This document shows positions 38,311-50,155 of a stretch of 64,000 bases of DNA, one piece after another; the stretch's first letter is position 1, and each line of letters opens with the position of its first letter. Source of the DNA: Gerris lacustris (lineage: Eukaryota > Arthropoda > Insecta > Hemiptera > Gerridae); assembly GCA_951217055.1 (NCBI GenBank), contig OX578279.1, forward strand, positions 29,786,173-29,850,172, written 5' to 3'. The translations under genes were made by a program, and so were the position numbers. Under the pieces are notes generated by a model. That model was not told where the DNA came from. It was given only the letters and a program-made list of their open reading frames with translations, and ran no database searches.

Positions 38311-39545
38311 GTATAGAGATGATTAGTGTGACGTCACATAAGCTTTCGAAAATTTAACTCAGTGTTTGTTGTGTTCCTTTTTCTTATCACCTCTTATCAA
38401 ACCCATGTAAAATGAATGGGAGAATTTTCTCAACTTTTTAAATAATTAATTATTAAATTATTATTGATTTATAAGAGTTTTCACCCTTTGAACATTGTTG
38501 TACCAAGTCTTTTTTAACGAGTGTAACAAAGAAAACATTAAAAACTTTCGTTTCAGTTATTTAAAATGAGTATTTGTGTGAAGGGTCATAACATCGAAAA
38601 AGCTATTTGAGTTAATAATCTTTATACTTGATTTTTTGTATTTCTTGTTGCCATACAAATTCACAGGGTGTGTTCGTGTTCATATTGTGTGTCCGAAAAT
38701 AAATTTTTCTCAAGTTTTGAAACTCAATGAAGTATACTCAGGGTACAGGACTTGTAGAAAGATAGTGATACTTAATCTGCTAGGTAATAAAAGATTATTT
38801 GCTAATAATAGTTTGTTCCTGGTTACTTACAATGTGCATTATATTTAACCGATGTTGGAACATAATTATATACTATACAATAGATTAATAGATCACTGAC
38901 CATCATAGGAAAAAGACGTTGATGACGAGACAAAGAGCAGACTGTTATTACTATTATTATTTGTGTATTTTTTGTTATCTATATTAACGAGTATAATAAT
39001 ATAAGATATGAGTGTCTCGCATGTATACTTGTTTACAATTTTGATTAAAAAACTAATTTAATACATTAATTTAATATTACTTAAGTACTCTGACATACTT
39101 TTACGAAGAATAGCTTTGTCCTCTGAAAAAAATGAAGTATAGATGAAATTTTCATAACGCTCGAGAAGGTGGAAGACATAATATACAAACTAAAATAGAA
39201 AAACGATTTAAAAAATAAACAATAAATAAGAACGGACCCGGACGGTATCACCACAATAAAACACACTCACAATAATACTTTTTTAAACCACTAGAACGGA
39301 AATTTTTAATGTTTTCTTATCTTATATTGTTAAAATAGACAGTATAATAACGTTCAAAGGTTGAAAAGTCTTATAAATTAATAATAATTTAATAATTAAT
39401 TATTTAAAAAGTTGAGAAAATTCTCCCATTTATTTTACATGGGATTGATAACAGGTGATAAGGTAAAGGAACCTAAACAAACCGAATCGAATACATATCG
39501 AAAGCTTACGCCATCTTGTGACGTCATTACTAATCATCTCTATAC
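38311..39545. mobile_element. TIR element upstream of DDX41 (about 1.2 kb)
   Basis: Inverted arms of about 190 bp (38311 to about 38500, and about 39345 to 39545) start GTATAGAGATGATTAGT. They share AAAGTTGAGAAAATTCTCCC. No clear target duplication and no transposase was seen. The left edge is about 370 bases upstream of the DDX41 ATG. Confidence 0.75.
38329..38336. promoter_or_regulatory. CRE palindrome TGACGTCA in the TIR
   Basis: A perfect cyclic-AMP response element core, repeated in the other arm at 39519-39526. It lies about 390 bases upstream of the DDX41 start. Regulatory effect is inferred only. Confidence 0.4.
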
Positions 39546-40006
39546 GTCTTCTTCTTCCACCTCTTCATTCCTATAAATAGCGGGAGACTTAATTTTTTAA
39601 ATTTAAATTTCCATTCACAGTTCACAAAAAGTATATATATTTTTTTTAAATTGTGATGATTACGAACAAAATTTGTGAAGGTAGTAGTAGTCTTATCGAA
39701 GTTTTAGCCAACATGTAGTTATGTAAACATAACTAAAAAATTCAACATTAAATTAAGATAGATACATTAACAACTAGCTGGATACTGGATAACATGTGCT
39801 TCGCAAGGGAGTGAATTACAGGGATATTAATTCAATTTAAATAAATACGTAATTATTATATTTATTAATTATTCATAACTTCGCTTCTAATACTCCGATT
39901 CACCCAAAAAAACTTTACCAAAAAAACAGTTTTTTCCATTTTTTTCATACTCTTCTCTCTTCTCTCTTTTTTCTTCTTTTATTTCCATTTTACTTAATTT
40001 AAGGTT

Positions 40007-40212
40007 TTTAGGGTTTTGAGGTCATCCTAGAAACCCTTATGCTTTTGGTAGTTCATCCGCCCGTCCGTCGCATCTTGGAGTATATCTCACTGTAGCTAGA
40101 GATTTGAAATTTGGTATACAAGTTAAACTTTTTTGCCCAAAAACAGAAACATTATTGCGAACTTAAACACTCAAAATTTTTGTGATCAGCGATCAATTGC
40201 GAATTGATCACA

Positions 40213-40304
<92 letters not shown>

Positions 40305-40967
40305 TAAGTTGGGTATCATTTTTAGCGTATTAAAATTTGGATTACAATTATATATCGTGTTTCCAAAATGGTTGCCATTTTACCCCCAAAAAAATTAAAA
40401 CAAAATGCCCCGCTACCCCATTTGGAAAGGTCCTAAAAATGAGGCAAAACTACAAAAATATCTACAACATAATCAACTACAAAAATAATCAACTTTTAGA
40501 AATTTTAGGTGGCCGTAACTATGGAGACCCGAAATTTTTATTTAAGGAAATTTGAAGTTGGATATCATTTTAAAGGTATTGCAATTTGGTTCACAAATGT
40601 ATATCGCGTTTCCAACATCTCTGAGGTCCAATGATATTCCCGGGAGTTAATATAAAAAAAAATCAAATTTTTGAAATTTTAGGTGGCCGTAATTATGCGG
40701 AGACCGGAAATGTTTCTTTTTTGAAAATTTGAAGTTGGTACCATTTTAAAGGTATTGAAATTTGGTAAAAAATTATATATCACGTTTCCAAAATGGCGGC
40801 CATTTTACCCCTATAAGAACCAAATACATAAGTCCATACTTAAAGATAATAAATGCACACCTTGCTTCTCAAAATTTAAACTTTTTATACATATTTTAGT
40901 TCATTTCTTTTTAAAAAAAATAATGTTCTATTTATGAATTTTTATGACCGAAGAAACCCTTTTACTA
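40007..40967 (+). repeat. Dispersed repeat family B, long copy
   Basis: Starts TTTAGGGTTTTGAGGTCATC and ends near GACCGAAGAAACCCTTTTA. Inside, a module (GAAGTTGG, TATCATTTTAAAGG, then CGTTTCCAA) occurs three times, near 40308, 40553 and 40730. The first is preceded by a (TA)n run. GGTGGCCGTAA is repeated between modules. Confidence 0.75.
40218..40301. repeat. (TA)n microsatellite, about 84 bp
   Basis: Pure TA dinucleotide run inside the family B copy. Confidence 0.97.
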
Positions 40968-41083
40968 ACTTGGGATTTGTATTTAATATATTTATTTTAT
41001 TATGCCCTTTTTTCATGTTTATGCCACATTGCGCATGCTCAACACATATGCACCCGTTATTATTTTTTTAAATTTATTTTATT

Positions 41084-41635
41084 TTGCTTCCGAGCTTACC
41101 GAAGGTAACGGAAGCATTGGGTTCACTTTTGAAAACGAAAAACTTTTATGCCTCCGATTTTAAAAATTCCAAGACAGAAACCCGTTTCAGACATCAGGGA
41201 ACATTTTTGGTCTCGTGTCTGTCTGTCTGTCGTTCTGTGTGTTCGCGAATTATGAAACGTGCGACGATAACTTGAGTAAATGTCGACCGATTTTGATGAA
41301 ATTTGGTAGATATGTTCATTTTACCAATGCCCAGGACGAGATCGATGGACAACGTTATCCGTCCAAGCGTTCACGAGCAACTCTTGCGTAAACCTGAACT
41401 TCAAATTTAAAATTTTAGGTCGGGGAAAAAATCTAACTCCATCTATTCAATGAGACAAACATTTTTTTCAAATACATTTTTTTAGTAAAACCAACAGCGA
41501 CACCGCTATGAAGTGTTAAAGATCGCTACTATTAATAGTTTTTACCCAATAAACAATATAACAATAATTTTAATGTTAATTTAACAATAAAGTACATGAT
41601 AGGATGCGAGGAAGCTATGTGTCACACTAATTGGC
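41084..41635 (+). repeat. Dispersed repeat family A copy
   Basis: Starts GCTTCCGAGCTTACCGAAGG, with the following GTAACGGAAGC giving a 7-bp hairpin. It ends near GGATGCGAGGAAGCTATGTG and CACTAATTGGCAG. Internal words match the copies at 30373 and 35042. Confidence 0.78.
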
Positions 41636-41699
41636 AGTCTATTTTATTATTATTATTTTTTTTTTTTATTGATTACCCTTATAATTTATTAATATTTAT

Positions 41700-42530
41700 A
41701 TTATATGACTAGGCCATGACTTTGTCTTTCCTCGGCCAGTCCTTCGAATTCTTCAACTAGATGGTAGACCGTTAATGGTTCACCACAGTTGGGACATTCA
41801 GGTCTAAACCTAGGAGTAGGTAACTAACTACTTATGGGTTTTCCTTGTGTGGCCATTTGCCACTCTAGTCATTGTTATTCTCGCTTGTTTGCTGAACTCT
41901 TCTGGCCACAATTGGGTCTAGGCTTGGGAAAATGTTGGCAAAAAGAGTATCCTCCTCTCACCAGAGAGCCTCCCATTGTTGTGTCACCGTGTTTTTCAGG
42001 GCAAGAAATTGGTCTTCCAGGCGCACAAGGGTAGAGACTGGATCTTGGGAGATGGCACCAGCTCGCACTTCCTTATCCGCTTCCTCATTTCCTCGTATGT
42101 CAACTTGCCCTGGTACCCAGAGAAGAACAATCTTTTTTCCTTTTTTTTGCTTTCTCTATAGTGTCTTGAAGAGTTGTCTCAATCTAACGGAAGTTGGTTA
42201 TAAATTTCAGGATATTTCCTTTTATGTTCTAGCTTGAGAGTCTATCAAGTATGCCTCTTCTCCAAGAAGTTGTGTCGTTACGCCTTGGCCAGATCAAAAA
42301 AGACACCAACCATATGTTCTCTGTTTAGAAAAGCATCCTGGATGTACTTCTCAAATAAGGCCAGAGGATCTATGGTGGAGCTTTTTTTAAGTAAGCCTTT
42401 TTTTATAAGGTTGCGATATTCCAGGATCCATATCAATATTTAATTTATTATTCTTTCAAGAGCTTTTCCAAACAAAAAGTTAGAGAAATGGGTCGATAGC
42501 TTTCCGCCTGGCTGGGGTCTTGCTCATTTT
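41700..42530 (-). pseudogene. LINE fragment with RT and RNase H remnants
   Basis: On the minus strand: AESYRPISLTFCLEKLLKE near 42500, then MVGVFFDLAKA (RT motif A) near 42285, then VPGQVDIRGNEEADK (C-terminal RNase H signature) near 42090. A zinc-knuckle-like CPNCGEPLTVYHLVEEF lies near 41760. Stops and deletions remove the RT palm between motif A and RNase H. The RNase H points to I/Loa/Outcast-type LINEs, not Jockey. Family C begins exactly at its upstream edge. Confidence 0.8.
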
Positions 42531-43790
42531 TAGGGTTTCGTTGGTAAAACCAAAAAAAAGAAACCCTTATAGTTTCGTTCCTGTGTCCGTCTGTCACTCT
42601 GTACGGTTCCAATAACTTTTGAACCAAAAAAGAAAAAAGATAAAAACGAGAAACTTTCCAGTATAAAAGATCGTTTTGACGCGCACACAGGAAAAATATA
42701 GCGAACTCAATATTATCAGCTGTTCAAATTCAAAATGGCGGATAATTCACGTCGCGAAAGTTTTTTTTCATTTTAAATTTTGAGTGGGGTATCAAATGAA
42801 AGGTACTGAAGAGTAGATTACAAATATATATACCACTTAGGGATAGTGTTTAATTTTCGGCGCCATTTTGTCAAAAAACATCGAAAATTTGCGTGTCCCC
42901 CCCCCCCCCTAAAATCGTATTTTCGCTGTTACTAAAAATATAGAAAAATATGTAAAATGTGTGGTCTGCTGTGCCATAGAAAAAATAAGATTAGCAATTT
43001 GATCTGATTTACTGGAAATCCAAGATGGCGGATAATTCACGTTACTCGAAAAAAAAATATTTTTTTAAAATTTTGAGTGGGGTATCAAATGAAAGGTACT
43101 GAAGAGTAGATTACAAATATATATACCACTTAGGGATAGTGTTTAATTTTCGGCGCCATTTTGTCAAAAAACATCGAAAATTTGCGTGCCCCCCCCCCCC
43201 CCCCTAAAATCGTATTTCCGCTGTTACTAAAAATATAGAAAAATATGTAAAATGTGTGGTCTGCTGGGCCATAGAAAAAATAAGACTAGCAATTTGATCT
43301 GATTTATGGAAATCCAAGATGGCGGATAATTCACGTCACTCGAAAAAAAAAATATTTTTTTAAAAATTTTGAGTTGGGTATCAAATAAAAGGTATTGAAG
43401 AGTAGATTTCAAAAATGTATAACACTTAGGGATAGTGTTTAATTTTCGGCGCCATTTTGTCAAAAAACATCGAAAATTTGCGTGTCCCCCCCCCCCCTAA
43501 AATCGTATTTCCGCTGTTACTAAAAATATAGAAAAATATGCAAAATGTGTGGTCTGCTGGGCCATAGAAAAAATAAGACTAGCAATTTGATCTGATTTAT
43601 GGAAATCCAAGATGGCGGATAATTCACGTCACTCGAAAAAAAAATATATTTTTTTTAAATTTTGAGTTGGGTATCAAATAAAAGGTATTGAAGAGTAGAT
43701 TTCAAAAATGTATAACACTTGTGGTCAACGTTTAAAAATATCCCCCCCCCCCTTCTAATTTTGTGTTCATAATACCAGCGAAACCCTTTT
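42531..43790 (+). repeat. Dispersed repeat family C with about 290-bp tandem units
   Basis: Begins TAGGGTTTCGTTGG and ends AAACCCTTTTTACG. The word GATGGCGGATAATTCACG (or a variant) recurs near 42737, 43023, 43317 and 43609, a period of 286-294 bp. Each of the first three units ends in a C run of 9-15 bases before TAAAATCGTATTT. The fourth is partial. Confidence 0.88.
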
Positions 43791-44189
43791 TACGTGAGAC
43801 TTCACGCCTTACCAATTTATTTCGAATTACCCGCGCTCTGTGAATGCACTAAAACTCATTTGGTACGGACTAGGACTGTAGGATCATTATGCGGTTTTTA
43901 TATTGCTGAATAAGCTTACTTTCTCATCTATCGTTAGTGATATTACACTTCATAATATGCAGACATCAACTTTATCATACATGCATACATTTTATTTTTC
44001 CCTCATCATAAAAGAAGTCTAAAAACTGGTACATGCATTATCAAGATTTATAACATGTATTATTATCAGGACAAATAACATTATCTTTTGTCTTCATGCA
44101 GGATAAGAAAATGAAAATATCCAATTACAATCTCAATAATCGTCTTGTTTACTGTCTAGCTCAAATCGTAGATTGAATTAAATAAATTG

Positions 44190-44192
<3 letters not shown>

Positions 44193-44277
<85 letters not shown>

Positions 44278-44284
44278 CATATAT
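44193..44284. repeat. Compound microsatellite (AC)n(AT)n(ACATAT)n
   Basis: About 30 bases of AC, 40 of AT, then three ACATAT units. Confidence 0.97.
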
Positions 44285-44289
44285 TGGTT

Positions 44290-45090
44290 CAGTTAAAGCA
44301 CAATGCTTAGCTCTTGTCGTCCCGTCGGTTTCCTCCGGTTTCACTCTTTATTCAAGTTAAACATTTTAAGTTTAGCTAGGGATTTTTTTTCTTTCTTTAC
44401 TTTTATTTCATTTAATTTCCTGATAGAAGTCGGAGAAGGGAAAACTGCTTCTGAAGGGGTCAAGTTGGAAGCTTCTCGGTAAATTGGGTCGGATTGGACG
44501 GGGATCGGGACAATATCCTCCCTAAAGTCTTCCATTCAAGCGCCACCCTCTCTGGTATATTTGGTTAGGGTGGTAGGTTGCCTGGCTTAGAGTTGCCTCT
44601 AGGTCTGATGAAGAAGTCGTAGAGTGAGAGAGCCCAGGCAGTGCAAGAGAAACAGAAGAGATATTCAAGGGAGAGGCGGGGCTTAAAGGACTTTAAACAG
44701 TGGAGCTGGGAGGAGGAGAGGGGAATGCTCTTAGGGTTCCATTGATCTAGAACCCGAGGGCACTCCAAACTCCATACCATGGATTCCATATCTCCATGGA
44801 AGCTTTCTCTGCAGACTGATCCTCAACAAACCCTCCACTTCCCTCTTTAACTCGGTTTAAACCTTAGCTTCATATCTTCCATGCTTTGCTCCTTGATCCT
44901 ATTTCATAAAGTCCTCGAGGGTGGAGTTGAAAACCTTCATTTACAGTGTTGGCAGGTTTCGGCTTATCGTATCCCCCGGGTGTTGTATAAGTAGACGTCG
45001 TACTTCGCATAGCAATCGACCGACTCAACCAAGTATAGAGTAGAACCCTAAGTAAAATAAGCAAATATGAAACCTGCATAACCCTTACAA
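44290..45090. other. Unassigned G+C-richer block
   Basis: Distinctly richer in G+C than its surroundings. On the minus strand it has several short open stretches, for example SNLTPSEAVFPSPTS in 44341-44535 and YDKPKPANTVNEGFQLHPRG in 44870-45079. No family is recognised and the frames do not join through clear splice sites. It could be a decayed element or untranslated RNA. Confidence 0.3.
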
Positions 45091-46389
45091 GTAATATAAC
45101 CCACGCTAACTTGTCTGCCTAAAACTAGTATAATAAAACTCCAGAGATACAAGATACAATGATTTAACTAGTATAATTAACAGTTTAACTACTAAAGAGG
45201 TGATAAAGAAGAAACATCACAAGACAGTTTAAAACATCTTGGAAGTAATTCGGATTTCAATCCTAAAAAATGACTGTTCATGGTAAATATACTTGTGAAA
45301 TCTATATTAAAACCTAAAAAAGTACAATTTTGTTAAGAAACTTTTAATATATGCTACAAATTAACCTACGATTTAAGCCTAAAAAAAATCCTTCGATACA
45401 CCCTTAAATGTATATTAGTTAATCTCTATCTTAAGTGAATAAACGTATCAAATAAATAAAACAGGAGCCGATCAATTAATATACTTGAATAAGATTTTTA
45501 GTCAACCTTTTTTTGAAGCAAATGTATGCACAATAAGGTCTCGTGATAAGCGTTACAAAATAGAAGAATTATCATGCTTTTCATTATAATATATTATATT
45601 AAGAAGTTTTAAGGAATTTTATCAACATTTATCATTAAAAAAATTTCTGTCCACGTTTAAAGGCATTTTCTCATGAACTAGATATTTACCGGAAAAACTA
45701 CTTATAGGGTTAAATTTGCATTTAAATGGATTTCAATTTAGAATTTATTAATCAATATCGTCGAAACCGTTTTCGAGAAATAGGTATATATTTATAGTAG
45801 TAGTAGCAGTAATTTAGGGTCAACGTGTCTGCACAGAGGACAGATGAAAAACCAACATTTTTGGATTCAGGGCTCAAAACATAAAAATCCATGAGAATCT
45901 GAAAATCAAATTTTCGCACAATCACAAAACTTTCTCTTCATATTATATATACGACGTATATGAGAAAGTAAAATAATGACTGCTGACACACTTTTAGCTA
46001 TATAACTTTTAAACCATCTATATACATAATATATCAAATTGTAGTTCTGTATGTTAACCAGAATTAGAAAATTTTTGGATATTTTCCATTTCATACATTA
46101 ATATAACCAAAACCGGCCTTGACTATTTTCCCGTATGTCTAATAAAATAAAAAAATAAACTTCTTCCTGTGTGTGTGTGTGTATGTATCCATCAACACAT
46201 GTCCGACTTTATAGATGCGAAACTGACAAATCGAAATCCATTAATTTACGCCATTGTTGCGCATGTTGTAGGCTTGGTTTCACCGAAAAATATTAACATG
46301 TTTTTTATAAAAAATAAACCTATTGAATATTATCTAGACAATGTCGGATATTGATTATTTAAATTAAAACAAAAATTATTTTTAAAACA
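45091..46389. other. No gene seen
   Basis: A/T-rich. The segment GAAACCGTTTTCGAGAAAT near 45764 recurs with changes near 53155 and 56485, suggesting another old dispersed repeat. Confidence 0.4.
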
Positions 46390-46690
46390 ACTTTTGGAAC
46401 GAAGTTCCTTATGGCACGTTCTGGACCCGGGAGTGAATCCAAAAAAACGACCGTCACAAAACCAAGCGTCACGAAATCTACCGATGACGATAACTTGAAT
46501 AAAAGATGTCAGAGTTAGTTGAAATTTGGTACATATGTTCATTTTACCAATGCCCAGGCTGAGTTTGTTGGACAACGTTATCCGCCTAAGCGTTCACACG
46601 CAACGCTCGCGTAAACGTAAACATAAAATGTAAAATTGGAATTTTAGGACAGGAAAAAATGTTAACTTCAACTATGTAATGAGAAAAACA
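46390..46690 (+). repeat. Family A-related fragment
   Basis: A hairpin-like TTGGAACGAAGTTCCTTATG head is followed by the family A tail module: GTTGAAATTTGGTACATATG, TGCCCAGGCTGAGTTTGTTG and GCGTTCACACGCAACGCTCG. The head differs from other copies. Confidence 0.6.
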
Positions 46691-48690
46691 ACTTTTTTAA
46701 ATAATTTTATTAGTAAAACACCGACACTGCTATGAAGTGATAAAGGTCGCTAAATTTATTAAAGCGGATACCAAAACGTTTAATAAAAATTCATACACAT
46801 CGTCTAAAGTTTAAAGTACAATTGAAACAGGCATGTAATATTTGAACCTGATACAAGCAGAAGTTTTTGCGTATTTAAGTGATATATTTTAAATGGAGTA
46901 ATAAATATGCCGGCAAAGTCGGAGGGAACAGTCGTGTTCCGTCACTACAAACATCTACTACTATAAACTCATCATGATTTACTTTTTTCTCAATATACAA
47001 TACATTATTTATTGCAAGACGCTCACTTCAATGTTAAATAAATGCTTTTCTTTTAGTATTGCCTTAACTCTGCTAAGTACAAATAGTAGTTAGTATCGTA
47101 AAACTTAGCAGTGTAATTTTATAATTTATATTTAATGAAAGACATCCCCGCAACACCACACATATTTTTTCTATCACTTGTTTTCATTACGTTATATGTA
47201 CACTATTTACTTTTTCGTGGGGTTTTCTTTAAAAGTAATTAATTAATGTGGATTTTTTAAATCTTATTCTATGGAAACTTTTGAGAATTTATTTTGATTA
47301 ATTATCGTGCCTAATAATTAAATGGCGATTTTTATGCACGTATGTATATAAATAGCCTCCTAACTGTATTCACTTAGTATTTTATAAAATAATGAAAAAC
47401 GAAATTTTCAAGGATTCCTGGCACAAAGATGAATTGAATGCAAAAACAAAAACAAAATATATATTTGCACTTAGGGGGTGGGTCCTCTTCTTTCATTTAC
47501 ACACTAGATGACGCATTTACGTTAAACAAATGTCAACCCCTAGTTTTTTATTCATGATTTTTAGGGGCATCCCTATAATTTTCCTATGTTTGGGTTAGTA
47601 AACATAAGATTACTGCAAAGTTTCAAATTCTTGAGTTGGATACATTCGGAGATCAGACACGTTACAGACAGACAGACAGGCAAGTGCAGGAATGTATAAA
47701 GGATCCTCGATTTTGCCAACAGACCCTTTATTAAGAGGAATAAACCCCGGACTCTTATTAAGTAGGATAAATAAATGTAATTATATAAGACAGAAATTTT
47801 AACTGTTTTTAATAATCGTATTGTTTCCCAATGAATCAATAAATTTTATTTGATTTTAAAGATAAAGAGTTTTGATTTAGATTTTGTCTGTTGCTGGTTT
47901 TAATCTATAGCTACTTAACATTAATATTAATTAATTATCAAAACAATAATATTTTATTCTAATTAAATCTCGTGTATCGTTAAAATCGCAGTGCATAATG
48001 TCTAAACATTTTAAGAATTTGTGCACCAATTATACATTAAAAAAAACATGAATATTAATAGGACTTAAATGTTGCTGCATTATTTAGTTCATCTTTATTT
48101 AATAAGTTTGTGTACAACAATTTTTAGCACTGAATTCTACACTAGTGAATAAGTAGTCAAGCTAGCAAAGCTTAATATTTGTTAGTCATAGAGAACAATA
48201 AATAAAATAAGGACACCTTAAAACATTTACAAACAGAACGATAAATTAAACAGAACAGAAGAAAAACACGTTTTAATGCAGTAGCATAATTAAGAAGTGA
48301 GTCAGAGAAGAAACCTGGCACAGAACACGCAATGGTTTACAAAATTCAGTAGGCTGGGATTATCACACAGAGCTTACAGTGTGTCGCCGCCTAGCAATAC
48401 CTAATCTTTTCAGTCTTTCTTAATTTTAGCCAAAAGAATAACTTGTAACAAAAGCTTAACCGTAACTAAACAGATTATAAAATAAAACAGAAACTATACT
48501 ATAATATTTTAGATATCTGTAGATTAGATATCTTCTTTCCTTAATGACGAGAGACACGTTTTTATCTCAAATAAAAAATAACAGCCTATATTGGACAAAC
48601 GGTCAAATGAGATTTAGATCTGTTCTGATTCCCAGTGGGGGAAACATTTACTTTTAAGAAATATTAATTTTTCGCAGATGGTTAAAATAA
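46691..48690. other. No gene seen
   Basis: A/T-rich. A short ACAGACAGACAGGCAAG tract near 47666 marks another repeat relic. No supported coding frame. Confidence 0.4.
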
Positions 48691-48699
48691 TCTAGGACT

Positions 48700-49135
48700 A
48701 TATATCTGTGGACTACTTTCAACAAACCATCCTAATCTCTATAAAATCGGATGAGTACTTTTAAAGTTATAGTTTTTAATATCGACATGTTTTTAAACAT
48801 GCTGAAGGAAGCAATAAGCGCGGAAAATTTAAATTTATATGGGATCAACAATGGGCTAATTATGATCTACTTTCCCAATTTCATAAAAGTCAGACAAACA
48901 GTTTTTATAGCGTACTCAAATAATTGTATGGTTTTAAAAACCATTAAATTTCGCTTTCGAGCTTACCGAAGGTAACGGAGATTTTTTTGTGATCGCTTTG
49001 AAAAAGGGAAATTTTTTGTCTCCGATTTTAAAAGTTAATCTATCGAGTTTAATGAAATTTGGATAGTAGATCATAATCAGCCTATTATTGGTCCCATAAC
49101 TTCCTTTTGCACTTGCTATACCCATTTAATCTATG
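48700..49135. repeat. Family A fragments, two orientations
   Basis: A minus-type piece with GGGCTAATTATGATCTACTTT (48854-48874) precedes a plus-type head, TTCGAGCTTACCGAAGGTAA, at about 48957. It looks like two partial copies joined. Confidence 0.55.
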
Positions 49136-49539
49136 GCTCATAACATGAGATAAGTTGGTTCCATCCCAACTTTGAGGCTAACCTAAATGAAACCTTATAC
49201 TCCACTTTATTGTTATGAATTCAGCCCGATACGCCCACGTCGACTACGCGTGCTATGAACCTTACTTTCCACATATAAATAATTAGGTAGCTCCTTAAAT
49301 CTTTTAAAACATTAGATCTAGAAAATTACAAGGAATAACGTACATATTGAAAAAAAAATCGGTCGATTTTTGAATGCCAATCAGTATGGAACAAATCTTC
49401 CTCGCGTCCTACCGCGTTTACTTAAATGATATTATGCTTCCACAATTCATTATTGTCTAGTTTATTCGATTTTCCCATAATTTTTATAAATCTATCAAAA
49501 TTGTTTTGATATTGTACATGAATGAAAGTGCCATTTTAG

Positions 49540-50155
49540 CACAATAAATTCAGCGGGGACGGTTTGAATTAATCTGGGACTATACAGCCGACAAACTCTC
49601 CATATTTCTTGAAAATCAGATAAGTACTTTTGTAGATACTCATATAAGTGTAAAGAAATGTATGATTGTGTGCAAGTGGAAGAGAAACAAATGGGTGCAG
49701 AAGGTTGAAACCTATATAGGACCAACAATAGGCTAATTACGACATACCATCCAAATTTAATTAAAAATCGGAAAAAGTAATTACTATATATATTGAGTTG
49801 GTACTTCTTTAGATTGTTACTCCCCTATGTTGTTTAAGAATATAAATGACTGACTAAATAACTATAAAGAAAAAGGGATGTTTAGTGCAATGTACTTTTG
49901 GATAAAGGAATATCACACTTCTGTTTTTATAAGGGGAGTAACAATCTAAAGAAGTGCCATTGAGTTTTTAATATGTTGGTTCAAAAAAATTGAGGGTAAA
50001 CCGACAGACAGACACGGGACCAAACATGTTCCCTGATGTCTGAAACGGATTTCTGTCATGTAATTTTTGAAATGGGAAGTCATAAAAAATTATCGTTCTT
50101 CAGAACGATGACATTTATACCTTTGGTGACCTTCGGTAAGCTTGGAAGCAATAAT
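49540..50155 (-). repeat. Family A copy interrupted by a MITE
   Basis: The minus-strand copy includes CCAACAATAGGCTAATTACG, a GACAGACAGACACGGGACC tract and CTTCGGTAAGCTTGGAAGC at its end. The family sequence resumes correctly after the MITE at 49800-49958. Confidence 0.75.
49800..49958. mobile_element. MITE, TTCTTTAGATTG family, clean insertion (159 bp)
   Basis: Ends are GGTACTTCTTTAGATTG and CAATCTAAAGAAGTGCC. The flanking 8-bp duplication ATTGAGTT is perfect (49792-49799 and 49959-49966). It sits inside a family A repeat, so the pre-insertion site can be inferred from other copies. Confidence 0.9.

Noticed and set aside
44979..45089. TG...CA bounded segment on the minus strand, considered as a solo LTR
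   Set aside because: It is only about 110 bp, has no target duplication and no primer-binding or polypurine context.
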